A stretch of DNA of 46,450 nt from Bacillota bacterium. GTDB taxonomy: Bacteria; Bacillota_C; Negativicutes; Sporomusales; Sporomusaceae. A program made the translations under genes and the position numbers. Location: contig JAEZQV010000397.1 in NCBI GenBank assembly GCA_023441125.1, positions 1 to 46,450 on the forward strand, read 5' to 3'. The notes below the pieces were generated by a model. It was not told where the DNA came from. It saw only the letters and a list, made by a program, of their open reading frames with translations, and ran no database searches. The stretch's first letter is position 1; every line of letters begins with the position of its first letter. Of this stretch, positions 23,547-33,011 are shown piece after piece.

Positions 23547-24917
23547 TTATTCTCTATCCGGATCAACAACTATCATAAATTCACCGGTTGTCTTAAATTC
23601 TTCGAAGCGTTTAATAGCGCCGATAATTGCATCGGTCTTCTTTGCGGCCTTAGTGGGTGCCAGCAGATGACAGAATTTTTCTTGTAAATGCTCCCAGGAA
23701 AGCGGCATCTCGGGTTCGCCAAAAGCCAGCGGCATCCATTCTGTCACCATTTTTCCGTCTGTTGTCTCTATTACCATTTCCACGGCCCCCCAGGCACTGG
23801 GATTAGCCGCCTGATGATCCAGGACTTTTTGCGAGAGCACAATGGTGACCTTATCCTCAATTTGCTTGATTTTCTCGTCACCCATGCTCGCTTCTAACGT
23901 CTCCTTGGAAATAAAGCCATGCTTCAAGGCCACGGCCAGGGTGAAGGGTAGGCTCCCCTGGCCGGAAACCAGCGTTTGCGGACGGATTTTATTGGCTTCA
24001 CAAACAAATGGACCGGCATTTACAGTAATACTGTTTACGGTACTGGGGCCCAGAGAATGTTTTGCACGCAGTGCCAGCAGGGCATCAACAGCCTGATGCA
24101 ACCGGCGCAAGCAGGCATGTATTTTAAAGTAAGTTGTCATTATATGATAGTTTTTTTCTAACCCTGCCCCGAAGTTAGTGACATCATATTTATTGGAGAA
24201 ACCTTGAAATAAGCCTTTCTTCCCTTCCAGCACGGTGTCCGGACCGGTAAAGCCGCATTTAACCACTTCCACAGCTCTAAACCCGGTGGCTGTTGCCCAG
24301 CCCGGGCAAAGCAGCTTGCCTGCCGAGCCGTCAGTTAAGTACTCAATAAAACCACCGGCATGCAAAGCAGCAATCGCCATAGCATTTTTTGTGGCTTCGG
24401 CATCCAGTTTGTTGAGCTTGGCAGCAGCGGCGGCTACTGCCACCACGCCGGCGATACCAGTAGTGTCAAAACCTTTTTCTGTATAAGAAGATGGATTTAT
24501 TGCCGAACCAATTTCAATATAGACGTCGTAAGCAACGACAATGGCCGCTATTAATTCCTCGCCGCTGGCACCAAGGACCTCACCCAAGGCAAGCACAGAT
24601 GGCATGATGATAACGGCCGGATGTCCCATCCCGGCGCGATGGCCGTCATCAAGGTCCATAATCCGCGACAAGCCGGCGTTAACAAAGGCAGCGGCTTCCA
24701 CGGCAACCTTACCATATCCTAAGATGGTTGCCTCCCGGTGATTTTTCCAGCGTTCCGCATATTGAAGAAAGCTTTTTCCTTTTTCACTATACCGTCCCGC
24801 CAGCATATTGCCCATGTTATCAAGAATACTTTGTTTTGCTTTTTCAACAACAGCCGGCGGCAGCTTGTCAAAAGTTGTCTCCATTGCGTGATTGGCTAAT
24901 ATTCTTATAAGACTCAC
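23547..24917 (-). CDS. MmgE/PrpD family protein 2 (tandem paralogue)
   Basis: A 456-residue MmgE/PrpD protein starting MSLIRILANHAMETTF at a GTG (24915-24917) with GGAGGG about 7 bp upstream. The same opening (MSLxRxLA) is shared with paralogues 3 and 4. It contains MDLDDGHRAGMGHPAVIIMP near residue 87 and KGFDTTGIAGVVAVAAAAAKL, with Asp replacing the His seen in copy 1. Size and fold are normal for the family and no truncation is seen. It lies between the divergent copy and the DAACS transporter. Confidence 0.87.
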   Translation of the reverse strand: MSLIRILANHAMETTFDKLPPAVVEKAKQSILDNMGNMLAGRYSEKGKSFLQYAERWKNHREATILGYGKVAVEAAAFVNAGLSRIMDLDDGHRAGMGHPAVIIMPSVLALGEVLGASGEELIAAIVVAYDVYIEIGSAINPSSYTEKGFDTTGIAGVVAVAAAAAKLNKLDAEATKNAMAIAALHAGGFIEYLTDGSAGKLLCPGWATATGFRAVEVVKCGFTGPDTVLEGKKGLFQGFSNKYDVTNFGAGLEKNYHIMTTYFKIHACLRRLHQAVDALLALRAKHSLGPSTVNSITVNAGPFVCEANKIRPQTLVSGQGSLPFTLAVALKHGFISKETLEASMGDEKIKQIEDKVTIVLSQKVLDHQAANPSAWGAVEMVIETTDGKMVTEWMPLAFGEPEMPLSWEHLQEKFCHLLAPTKAAKKTDAIIGAIKRFEEFKTTGEFMIVVDPDRE

Positions 24918-24989
24918 TGTGCATCCCTCCAGTCCTATTTGTATACTTCAACGGTAGGCCGGACATATAAACTGACTGCTTAGGCATAT

Positions 24990-26324
24990 TTAGCCTTTGG
25001 CCACACCAGTGCCGGCTTCTCCGGGAGCATCGGGCCCTACTGCCAGGTGCCTGTTGAGCCGTCCCAGGTCAAGCTCATGCTCCCATCTCGCAACCACGAT
25101 AGTGGCCACCCCGTTGCCTACAAGATTGGTCAGTGCCCGCCCCGTGGACATAAACCGGTCAATCCCGAAGATAATTGCCAATGCAGCAACCGGTATGCCG
25201 GGGATAATGGATAATGTGGCTGCTAACACGATAAAGCCACTGCCGGTGACGCCAGAAGCGCCTTTGGAAGTAAGCAGCAATACAGTGATAATCGTAATAA
25301 GCTGCATAAGCGTCAAATTGGTATTGGTAGCCTGCGCTAAAAAAACCGCGGCCATGGTTAAATAAATTGAAGTACCGTCAAGATTAAACGAATAGCCTGT
25401 TGGAATAACCAGTCCAACAACAGGTTTTGAGCAACCCAGCTTTTCCAGCTTATTCATTATGCGCGGCAGCACACTTTCCGACGAGGAAGTCCCCAGTACA
25501 ATAAGCATCTCCTCTTTAATATAGGCGATAAATTTGATGATGCTAAACCCCGACCACTTGGCAATCGAACCGATGACTATTAAGACAAAGGCCGTGCAGG
25601 TCAAGTAAAACACACCTAATAGTTTTCCTAACGGCCCTAATGACGCAATCCCGTATTTACCAATCGTAAAGGCCATAGCACCAAACACGCCAATCGGTGC
25701 CACCTTCATAATTATGTCAACAATTTTGAAAATGGCCTGTGTAAATTCCACAATTATATTAAATATAATTTTACTTTTGTCCCCCAAAGCGGACAGCGCA
25801 CCGCCAAACATAATAGAGAATAACAGAATTTGCAGAATTTCCCCTTTGGCAAAGGCATCGACCACGGTGGAAGGTATAATATTCATCAGAAAATCGACGG
25901 TATTCTGTGATTTAGCTGCTGTGGCATAAGCCGTAACGGCTTGGGTATCGAGGTTTGAAACATTAACGTTCATGCCTGCCCCCGGCTTGAAAGTTTCGAC
26001 GGCGATAATACCCATGAATAGGGCTACCGTAGTTACAACCTCAAAATATATAAGCGCTTTGGCCCCCACCCGGCCTACTTTTTTCATATCGTCCATACCG
26101 GCAATACCGGAAACAATGGTGCAAAAAATGATCGGACCAATGATCATTTTGATCAGTTTAATGAAGGCATCACCCAGCGGCCGCATACTAGTGCCTGCTG
26201 CAGGATAAAAATGGCCTAGTAAAATACCGGTGATAATAGCCACAGCAACTTGAAAATGCAGTGTATGATAAAATCTTCTTGCTGACTCCTCCGGTTGGAC
26301 AATCCCGTTTTTAGTACTTTGCAT
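24990..26324 (-). CDS. DAACS-family dicarboxylate:cation symporter (DctA/GltP-like)
   Basis: A 444-residue transporter with the glutamate/C4-dicarboxylate symporter fold: about eight membrane helices plus two re-entrant hairpins. Family signatures are present: the serine-rich [20 protein letters not shown] in hairpin 1, [20 protein letters not shown] in helix 7, and [19 protein letters not shown] in hairpin 2. It imports di- or tricarboxylate-like anions with H+ or Na+. It is embedded between MmgE/PrpD paralogues 2 and 3, so it probably brings in, or swaps, the substrate of that cluster. Confidence 0.92.
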   Translation of the reverse strand: MQSTKNGIVQPEESARRFYHTLHFQVAVAIITGILLGHFYPAAGTSMRPLGDAFIKLIKMIIGPIIFCTIVSGIAGMDDMKKVGRVGAKALIYFEVVTTVALFMGIIAVETFKPGAGMNVNVSNLDTQAVTAYATAAKSQNTVDFLMNIIPSTVVDAFAKGEILQILLFSIMFGGALSALGDKSKIIFNIIVEFTQAIFKIVDIIMKVAPIGVFGAMAFTIGKYGIASLGPLGKLLGVFYLTCTAFVLIVIGSIAKWSGFSIIKFIAYIKEEMLIVLGTSSSESVLPRIMNKLEKLGCSKPVVGLVIPTGYSFNLDGTSIYLTMAAVFLAQATNTNLTLMQLITIITVLLLTSKGASGVTGSGFIVLAATLSIIPGIPVAALAIIFGIDRFMSTGRALTNLVGNGVATIVVARWEHELDLGRLNRHLAVGPDAPGEAGTGVAKG

Positions 26325-26362
26325 AATGCTCTCCTTTGCAGCCCAGAAGTTTCTATCAAATT

Positions 26363-27742
26363 CTACTGTTGTTTGCTGCCTTTTGTGGTAAGCAAAGCGG
26401 TGAATTTGCCAATCTTGTTATGTTCGTCCAGTTGTTTTATTGCTGCCACAAGCGTATCTTTATCTGCGGCAAAATCTGTGTTAGCAATCAATTGGGTGAA
26501 TTTAGCCTCCAATTGCTCCCAGGAAAGCGGCTTTTCCGGTTCCCCCAAGGCCACGGTCGCCCATTCACTCACCTTTTGACCGTCTGTGGTAATAACTTCA
26601 ATTTCTACAGACGTCCAGTTATCGGGATTGGCAGTGACATAGGCCTGTACTTTATCATCAACAATAACTTCAATTCTGTCTTCGATGGCACTAAGTGCAG
26701 TATCGTTAAGTCCTTTGTCCAGTGATACCTCATCGCCCAGACCGTACTTCAAGGCAACGGCAATCGTAAACGGCAAACTGCACTGGGCGCCGACCATAGT
26801 TTGGGGATGAGGTTTATTTAACCGGTCGACAAAAGTAGAGGCTTTAACGGTAATCTTTTTCACTTTATCGCTGGTTAACGAATGGGTGGCCCGCAGTGAC
26901 AGCATGGCATCCAAAGCACAATGCAGCCCCCGCATACAGGCGTATAGTTTAAAATAATTCTGCATTATTCCATAGGTTTTCCCTAACTCAGCAGTTAAGC
27001 GCGCAGGGTCATACTGATTCGCGAAGGCTTGAAAGAAGCCTTTTTTGCCTTCAAAAATTAACTCAGGACCAGTAAACCCTAGTTCCGCCAAATCGGCCGC
27101 CTTAATACCGGTTGAGGTCGACCAGCCCGGGCACAGTACTTTCCCCATCGTGCCGTCATTTTGGTATTCAATAATCCCCCCGGCCTGCAGTCCGGCAATC
27201 CCCATAGCATCTTTTGTTTTTTCCGCATCTAATTTATACAGCTTGGCCACTGCGGCCGCTACAGCCACAGAACCGCAAACGCCGGTAGCGTCAAAACCCC
27301 GTTCGTGGTAAGAAGACGGATTGATCGCCGCCCCCAGTCGCGCATACACATCATAACCGACTACCAGCGCGACAATCACATCCCGGCCGCTGGCGCCGGT
27401 AATCTCGCCCACCGCCAAAGCGGCAGGGACAAGTATTCCGCCCGGGTGTCCGAAAGCAAAACGATGACCGTCATCCAAATCCAGCATTCTCGACATGGCG
27501 GCATTGGCGAAAGCAGCCATTTCCCGGGATACCTTATTGCCGCCAATCATGGTAGCTTCGGCAGCATCACTCTTACGGGAGGCATACTTGGCCATCGCCT
27601 CGCCTTTGGCCGTATACCGGCCGCCAAGCATATTGCCGGTACAATCCAGTACACATCGTTTGGCCTGCTCGGTTATTGCCGGCGTTAATTGGGCAAAATC
27701 CATTTCCACCACATGTTTTGCCAGTACGCGTACAAGACTCAT
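26363..27742 (-). CDS. MmgE/PrpD family protein 3 (tandem paralogue)
   Basis: A 459-residue MmgE/PrpD protein beginning [16 protein letters not shown], with GAGAGGAG 7 bp before the ATG. It is closely similar along its length to copies 2 and 4 (for example [41 protein letters not shown]). Conserved residues match across the three, arguing for recent duplication with retained function, perhaps with different acid substrates. It follows copy 4 in the transcript direction, separated from it by 108 bp. Confidence 0.87.
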   Translation of the reverse strand: MSLVRVLAKHVVEMDFAQLTPAITEQAKRCVLDCTGNMLGGRYTAKGEAMAKYASRKSDAAEATMIGGNKVSREMAAFANAAMSRMLDLDDGHRFAFGHPGGILVPAALAVGEITGASGRDVIVALVVGYDVYARLGAAINPSSYHERGFDATGVCGSVAVAAAVAKLYKLDAEKTKDAMGIAGLQAGGIIEYQNDGTMGKVLCPGWSTSTGIKAADLAELGFTGPELIFEGKKGFFQAFANQYDPARLTAELGKTYGIMQNYFKLYACMRGLHCALDAMLSLRATHSLTSDKVKKITVKASTFVDRLNKPHPQTMVGAQCSLPFTIAVALKYGLGDEVSLDKGLNDTALSAIEDRIEVIVDDKVQAYVTANPDNWTSVEIEVITTDGQKVSEWATVALGEPEKPLSWEQLEAKFTQLIANTDFAADKDTLVAAIKQLDEHNKIGKFTALLTTKGSKQQ

Positions 27743-27850
27743 AACATTACTCCTCTCACTGCTTTCTAGGAAATCTCTCCTGCATTAAACGAGCATCCCT
27801 CAGCCAAAGCCGGTCTCTGCCAGTGCATCGCCGGATTAAACCAATGAGCA

Positions 27851-29224
27851 TTATGCTTGTCCTGGTACCTTCAGGCCTTCAGTAAATTCATTGATCTTTT
27901 GATACCTGTCAATCTGTTTAACAAAATTAATAATCTGGTCTGTTACCTCAGCAAATTTAGTAGGAGAAATCAGATGTGCAAATTTGTCCTCCAGCATTCT
28001 CCATGATAAGGGCGCTTCCGGTTCTCCAAAAGCCAGGGGAACCCACTGACTTTCCCGGCGGCTGTCTACTGTCAGCACTTCCACTTCTACTGCCCCCCAA
28101 TTGCTGGGATTAGCCGCGGCATATTCCTGGACTTTCGGATCGGCAATGATTGTAATTTTCTTCTCTATTTCCCCAATCCCATTGTCGTTAATGCTTTGTA
28201 CTAACGAACTTTCATCAACGCGGCCATGTGTCAGCGCCACCGCCAGTACAAAAGGCAGACTAACCTGCGCCGCTGTCAACGCCTGGGGATGAAGTTTATT
28301 GGCCTGGCTGACGAATGTACCGGCTTTGACGGTTATGGCTTTTACTTTGCCGGGATTCAAAGCAAACTTTGACCGCAATGCCAGCATGGCATCCACTGCA
28401 GGGTGCAGTCTGCGTACACAGGCGTGTATTTTAAAATAATTTTGCAGAATACCGTAGTCATTTGCCGGCCGGTCGGTAATACGGGTTACGTCATATTTAT
28501 TGGAGAATGCCTGCAGATACCCTTTGTTGCCCTCCAGCACTGTTTCCGGGCCGGTGAAGCCACGCCGGGCCAGTTCTGCCGCTTTAATACCGGTCGAAGT
28601 AGCCCACCCGGGGCAAAGATATTTTCCTGACGAGCCATCAGAAAAATACTCAATAAGTCCACCGGCATGTACGGCTGCCAGCCCCAATGCATCTTTAGCC
28701 TGTTCCTCATCCAGTTTATACAGCTTTGCCGCTACGGCCGCAACAGCTACGGCACCGCAGACACCGGTCGTGTCAAAGCCTTTTTCAATATACGACGACG
28801 GATTAAACGTCGAGCCAATGCGAACATATACTTCGTAGCCGGCAACAATGGCATGGATGATTTCCGGTCCGCTTGCTTCCAAATACTCCCCAACCGCCAG
28901 CGCGGTAGGAACCAATACACAGGCCGGGTGCCCCATGGCAAAGCGATGGCCGTCATCCAGGTCAAGCATTCGCGATAATGCTGCATTGGTAAATGCGGCG
29001 ATTTCTCTGGCCACTTTACCATGCCCAATGATGGTGGCATCTGTTGCACAAGGCAAACTGGCGGCGTAATTTACAATTGTTTCACCCTTCTTTGTATAGC
29101 GGCCACCAATCATATTGCCCATGTAATCTAAAATGCATTTTTTCGCTTGCTCGACAACAGCCGGCGGTAATTTTGCAAAATCCATATCCACAACAACCTT
29201 GGCTAATACGCGTATCAGACTCAT
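27851..29224 (-). CDS. MmgE/PrpD family protein 4 (tandem paralogue)
   Basis: A 457-residue MmgE/PrpD protein. I start at the ATG ending at 29224 (MSLIRVLAKVVVDMDF) because it matches the paralogues; a GTG three codons earlier is in frame but badly placed for its ribosome-binding site. It shares [20 protein letters not shown] and KGFDTTGVCGAVAVAAVAAKL with copies 2 and 3. It lies 17 bp downstream of the fumarate-reductase-like HdrB subunit gene, so this gene set is probably co-transcribed with the reductase. Confidence 0.87.
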   Translation of the reverse strand: MSLIRVLAKVVVDMDFAKLPPAVVEQAKKCILDYMGNMIGGRYTKKGETIVNYAASLPCATDATIIGHGKVAREIAAFTNAALSRMLDLDDGHRFAMGHPACVLVPTALAVGEYLEASGPEIIHAIVAGYEVYVRIGSTFNPSSYIEKGFDTTGVCGAVAVAAVAAKLYKLDEEQAKDALGLAAVHAGGLIEYFSDGSSGKYLCPGWATSTGIKAAELARRGFTGPETVLEGNKGYLQAFSNKYDVTRITDRPANDYGILQNYFKIHACVRRLHPAVDAMLALRSKFALNPGKVKAITVKAGTFVSQANKLHPQALTAAQVSLPFVLAVALTHGRVDESSLVQSINDNGIGEIEKKITIIADPKVQEYAAANPSNWGAVEVEVLTVDSRRESQWVPLAFGEPEAPLSWRMLEDKFAHLISPTKFAEVTDQIINFVKQIDRYQKINEFTEGLKVPGQA

Positions 29225-29241
29225 AAGCTTCACCTTCCACT

Positions 29242-30096
29242 CTAGTTCAATCGAACTGTTTCTGTAATATGCCGCTTCATCCCCAGCTTTTGCTGCGAGA
29301 AACCAAGGGCAAGCCCAATTAACTGGGCCAAATGCAAGACCGGTATATCCCTGGAGCCATTCACTGCCGCTTTGCCTTCGGACTGATACATATCAAGCTG
29401 CATCTGACATAGCGGGCAGGGAGTAACAATACAGTCCGCGCCTGCTTCGATAGCGCTTTGGTTTGTCTGACCGGTCATTTTGTGTACACTTTCTGCGGCC
29501 GGAAATTGGGCATGGAAGCCGCAGCACTTGAGCTTACTGTCAAAGTCAACCGGTTCGGCTCCCAGGGTTTTGATCAAAGCTTCTAAGGATTTCGGCCTGG
29601 CATGGTCTTCAAAATTCATGATTTTGCTGGGGCGCAACAGATGGCAGCCATAATAACCGGCGACTTTCAGGCCGGACAGAGGCTTAGTCACTTTGGCCTT
29701 TAGGTTGTCCAGGCCATAGTCCTTGGTGATGGCCCAGAGCAAATGAGTCACTTCACTGGTGCCCTGGTACGCGAAGCCGCCTTTAACCAGGAAACTGTTG
29801 ACTTTATCTTTAAGACCGCCATCCAATTGGGCCTTGGCTTTGCGCAGCATCAGCGTACAGGTGTTGCACACCGTCAAGACAGGCACTCCCAGCCGTTCAG
29901 CCAGGGCAATGTTACGTGCGTTTATCGCTACAGCTGCCAATTCATCGACATTTTGCACATGGGCTGCGCCACAACAGGTCCAGCCCGGTAATTCAACTAA
30001 TTCAATTCCCAATTTTTCTGCAACCTTGACAGTAGCAGTATACGCTTCCTTGGCAGCCCCCTCCAGCACACACCCGGGGAAAAATCCGTACTTCAT
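29242..30096 (-). CDS. HdrB-like (CCG-domain) third subunit of a fumarate reductase/succinate dehydrogenase
   Basis: A 284-residue soluble protein with two cysteine-rich CCG motifs: FFPGCVLEG...WTCCGAAHV near residues 8-45, and LKCCGFHAQF...CPLCQMQLD near residues 190-240. This is the heterodisulfide-reductase subunit B type seen as the third subunit of SdhE- and methylmenaquinol:fumarate-reductase-type enzymes. It would bind an unusual Fe-S cluster and link the enzyme to menaquinone or another carrier at the membrane. It directly follows the B-subunit gene (stop and start adjacent). Confidence 0.9.
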   Translation of the reverse strand: MKYGFFPGCVLEGAAKEAYTATVKVAEKLGIELVELPGWTCCGAAHVQNVDELAAVAINARNIALAERLGVPVLTVCNTCTLMLRKAKAQLDGGLKDKVNSFLVKGGFAYQGTSEVTHLLWAITKDYGLDNLKAKVTKPLSGLKVAGYYGCHLLRPSKIMNFEDHARPKSLEALIKTLGAEPVDFDSKLKCCGFHAQFPAAESVHKMTGQTNQSAIEAGADCIVTPCPLCQMQLDMYQSEGKAAVNGSRDIPVLHLAQLIGLALGFSQQKLGMKRHITETVRLN

Positions 30097-31044
30097 TTAT
30101 TCTTCCGCCTCCTTGACCGCTTTGATAATTGCTCTGAGCTCTTTAATGCCTTTTACCGGAGCAGGTTTATGAAGCGGATTGAGTTTTCCCCGGTACAAAA
30201 GTTTAAGAGCAAAAGGAAGACGGGTAATTGATTTTAGCAGTCCTTCGGTTTTAACGGCCATAGCAGCTTCATTCAGCCGGCCGGTATCTGTAATATCACC
30301 CTGGAAAGCCAAGGCATGACGTGCGCCGGGATTATCAGTAAAGCCTAATCGAATAGATGCCTGCCGAAGTCTCGCTATGCTCTCGGCCGGTTCGACCGCC
30401 CGGGGGCATTTTTCCACACATTCCTGACATTCTACACATTTCCATAGTCCTTTTGCCAAGGCAGGTTCCAAATGGGCTCTTGCGTCTTTGTCCCGGGAAT
30501 CGGCGACAAACTTCTCGGCTTTGGCAAAAATGAACGGATCCAGAAAGTCACTGCTGTCGGCGCTTAATTTATTGCATTGCGACGCACAGGCGCCACACAG
30601 GATACAAGTGTTCTGAGCGACGATCTTTTTGAATTCCGCCGGTGTTTGGCGGCAACCGGACTGAGCAGTACATTTATCCTGGGGGATTAGCCATGGTTTC
30701 ACACTTTTTAAGGACGCCACTTTTTGGTCCCAGTCCACAACCAAATCGCGGATTACCGCAAAATTATTGACAGGACCAATGGTCAGTGTATCGCCAAACC
30801 GCGCCAGCATAATATCCAGCGGCGTTTCGCAAGCCAAACACGCCTGCCCGTTTACGGTAACCGCGCAGGCACCGCATTCGCCAACGCGGCATACGGCAAC
30901 AAAGGTAAGGGACGAATCCATGGTTTCCTTGATTTGCGTAAGTCCCCACAGAATGGTTTTGCTAGCTTCATGGGCGAACGTATATTCCTGAACATACTGT
31001 TTTTTTCCGTCAAAACGTTTTATACGATAAACAATTTGGCGCAT
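30097..31044 (-). CDS. Fumarate reductase/succinate dehydrogenase iron-sulfur subunit
   Basis: A 315-residue B subunit: an N-terminal 2Fe-2S domain (CRVGECGACAVTVNGQAC, about 52-69) and a C-terminal dicluster ferredoxin region with CILCGACASQCN and CVECQECVEKCPRAVEP. It has a longer C-terminus than the usual 240 residues, common in the A/B/E (HdrB-containing) class. It overlaps the flavoprotein gene at base 31044. Electrons would pass between the HdrB-like subunit and FAD. Confidence 0.93.
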   Translation of the reverse strand: MRQIVYRIKRFDGKKQYVQEYTFAHEASKTILWGLTQIKETMDSSLTFVAVCRVGECGACAVTVNGQACLACETPLDIMLARFGDTLTIGPVNNFAVIRDLVVDWDQKVASLKSVKPWLIPQDKCTAQSGCRQTPAEFKKIVAQNTCILCGACASQCNKLSADSSDFLDPFIFAKAEKFVADSRDKDARAHLEPALAKGLWKCVECQECVEKCPRAVEPAESIARLRQASIRLGFTDNPGARHALAFQGDITDTGRLNEAAMAVKTEGLLKSITRLPFALKLLYRGKLNPLHKPAPVKGIKELRAIIKAVKEAEE

Positions 31045-32750
31045 CAGTATCTCCTTTCTACCGGTTGATATTTCGTAATGGCTACCGGTCGAAAGCTTAT
31101 TTTATATTCTGCTTCATCCTGACTGATCAACGTATGTTTGAGGAAATTTTCGTCATCGCGCTGCGGGTAATCTTCACGCAAATGGCAGCCGCGGCTTTCT
31201 TTGCGGTGAATGGCACCCAAGATAACAGCTTTGGCCAATGTCAGCAGATTGCCCAGCTCAACATAGTTGACAAAAGCGGTATTGTACAGTCTGCTGCTAT
31301 CACCGACAACACAAGTTTGATAAGCCTGAATCAGGCTGTCAATACCATGCTGTGCCCTCTCCATCTCTTTGCCATTACGGAAAACCCCCACGTTTGACCA
31401 CATGATTTCGGCCATGCGTAAGCGAATTTCCGGGACTGTCGGACCCTGTTCCCGCTTTGTAACAGTCTGGAATTTTTCATCCCAGGCCCTGGCCGCAGCC
31501 ACTACCGGCTCTATTGCTTTAAATACCTGCTTCCGGGCATAGGCACTCGCACCCGCACCAGTCACTTTGCCGAACAGCATGGCATCGGCCAGGGAATTTC
31601 CGCCCAAACGGTTGGCACCATGAATAGAGACACAGGCCGCTTCCCCGCAGGCAAACACCCCGCCAACAGACGTACCGCCGCTACGATAATCGGTCACGTC
31701 AATCCCGCCCATGGTGTAATGGGCTGTTGGCCGGATAGGAATGGGCGCCTCAATCGGGTCGACATCTTCAAAAACCATTGCCAGATCACGCGTACCGCCC
31801 AGGGCGTCAAGGATTTTCTCCCGCCCTAGATGACGAACATCAAGATGTACATAGGCAGTAATGCCTTCGCCGAAACCCCGTCCTTCCCGGATTTCCGTTT
31901 CAATGGCCTTGGAGATTACATCCCGGGTGGCCAGTTCCATTTTTTCCGGCGCATAGCGCTGCATGAAACGCTCGCCGTCTTTATTAAGCAGATGTCCCCC
32001 CAGGCTGCGGGCAACTTCTGACATCAAAATGCCACTGCCTGATAAGCCGGTGGGATGAAACTGAAACATCTCCATATCTTTTAATGCAATTCCGGCCCGG
32101 AAACAGGCCGCCATGCCATCGCCGGTTGCCGTTAACGGATTGCTGGTCCGTTGCCAGTACATCCGGCCGACGCCGCCGGTGGCAATGACCACCGCCTTAG
32201 TCATGATCGGAGTAATTGTGCCTGTTTTGATATCAAGCGCGATAACACCGCAAACTTCTCCCTGTTCTACAACCAAATCTAATAGCAGCCAGTCGGCAAG
32301 CACCTGGATATCATGCTTTAGGCACTGTTCATAGGCGGCATGCAGCAAGGAATGGCCGCTTTTGTCAGATGCAAAACAAGTACGCTCATGGGATTGGCCC
32401 CCGGAGTGACGCTGCGCTATCCGGCCATCGGCAATCCGGGAAAAAGCAACTCCCAGATAATCCATTTCGTTGACGCAGGCCGGCATCTGTTCGCAAAAAA
32501 ACTCAATAGCATCCTGGTCTCCCAGGTAATCACTGCCTTTAATGGTGTCAAAAATATGGTGTTCAATTTTGTCATCCGGATCAATATTATTCAGTACGGC
32601 AATGATTCCACCCTGAGCCATGCAGGTAGCTGATCTGGTGGGAAACGTTTTTGTCATCAGTGCAACATTCAAGTCTCCCTGACTGGCTGCCGCCAAAGCT
32701 GCGCGCATACCAGCGCCGCCGCTGCCAATGACCAGTACGTCATATTTCAA
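31044..32750 (-). CDS. Fumarate reductase/succinate dehydrogenase flavoprotein subunit
   Basis: A 568-residue FAD subunit. The dinucleotide fold GSGGAGMRAALAAA opens the protein. SHERTCFASDKSGH carries the His for covalent FAD, FQFHPTGLSGSGILMSEVAR and RDVISKAIE hold active-site residues, and TAHYTMGGIDV plus GANRLGGNSLADAMLFGK are canonical. It should reduce fumarate or oxidise succinate, or act on a related acid: reduction of aconitate to tricarballylate is known in the rumen Negativicute Selenomonas, but nothing in this sequence decides it. It is the first gene of the A-B-HdrB trio. Confidence 0.92.
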   Translation of the reverse strand: MKYDVLVIGSGGAGMRAALAAASQGDLNVALMTKTFPTRSATCMAQGGIIAVLNNIDPDDKIEHHIFDTIKGSDYLGDQDAIEFFCEQMPACVNEMDYLGVAFSRIADGRIAQRHSGGQSHERTCFASDKSGHSLLHAAYEQCLKHDIQVLADWLLLDLVVEQGEVCGVIALDIKTGTITPIMTKAVVIATGGVGRMYWQRTSNPLTATGDGMAACFRAGIALKDMEMFQFHPTGLSGSGILMSEVARSLGGHLLNKDGERFMQRYAPEKMELATRDVISKAIETEIREGRGFGEGITAYVHLDVRHLGREKILDALGGTRDLAMVFEDVDPIEAPIPIRPTAHYTMGGIDVTDYRSGGTSVGGVFACGEAACVSIHGANRLGGNSLADAMLFGKVTGAGASAYARKQVFKAIEPVVAAARAWDEKFQTVTKREQGPTVPEIRLRMAEIMWSNVGVFRNGKEMERAQHGIDSLIQAYQTCVVGDSSRLYNTAFVNYVELGNLLTLAKAVILGAIHRKESRGCHLREDYPQRDDENFLKHTLISQDEAEYKISFRPVAITKYQPVERRY

Positions 32751-33011
32751 GATAATTCACTCCTATCAATCACGGTCTATGCTTCCATGTAAAGTATCAA
32801 CATGTTTGCAGAATACTGCGGGATACATAGTCCTACGACTTGGCAATTGGGAAACTCTATTGGATCTGCTCCCCGCAAACCGGAAAACCCACTACATAGA
32901 GCATTGCTCTAACAGGATGGATAAGCCTTGATGCCTGCCTTTTCCCAGTGCTTTTGGCAGCAGGAGGGGAAGCAAAGAACCAGCTGGAAAACCACGCCTG
33001 GATCTATCTTT

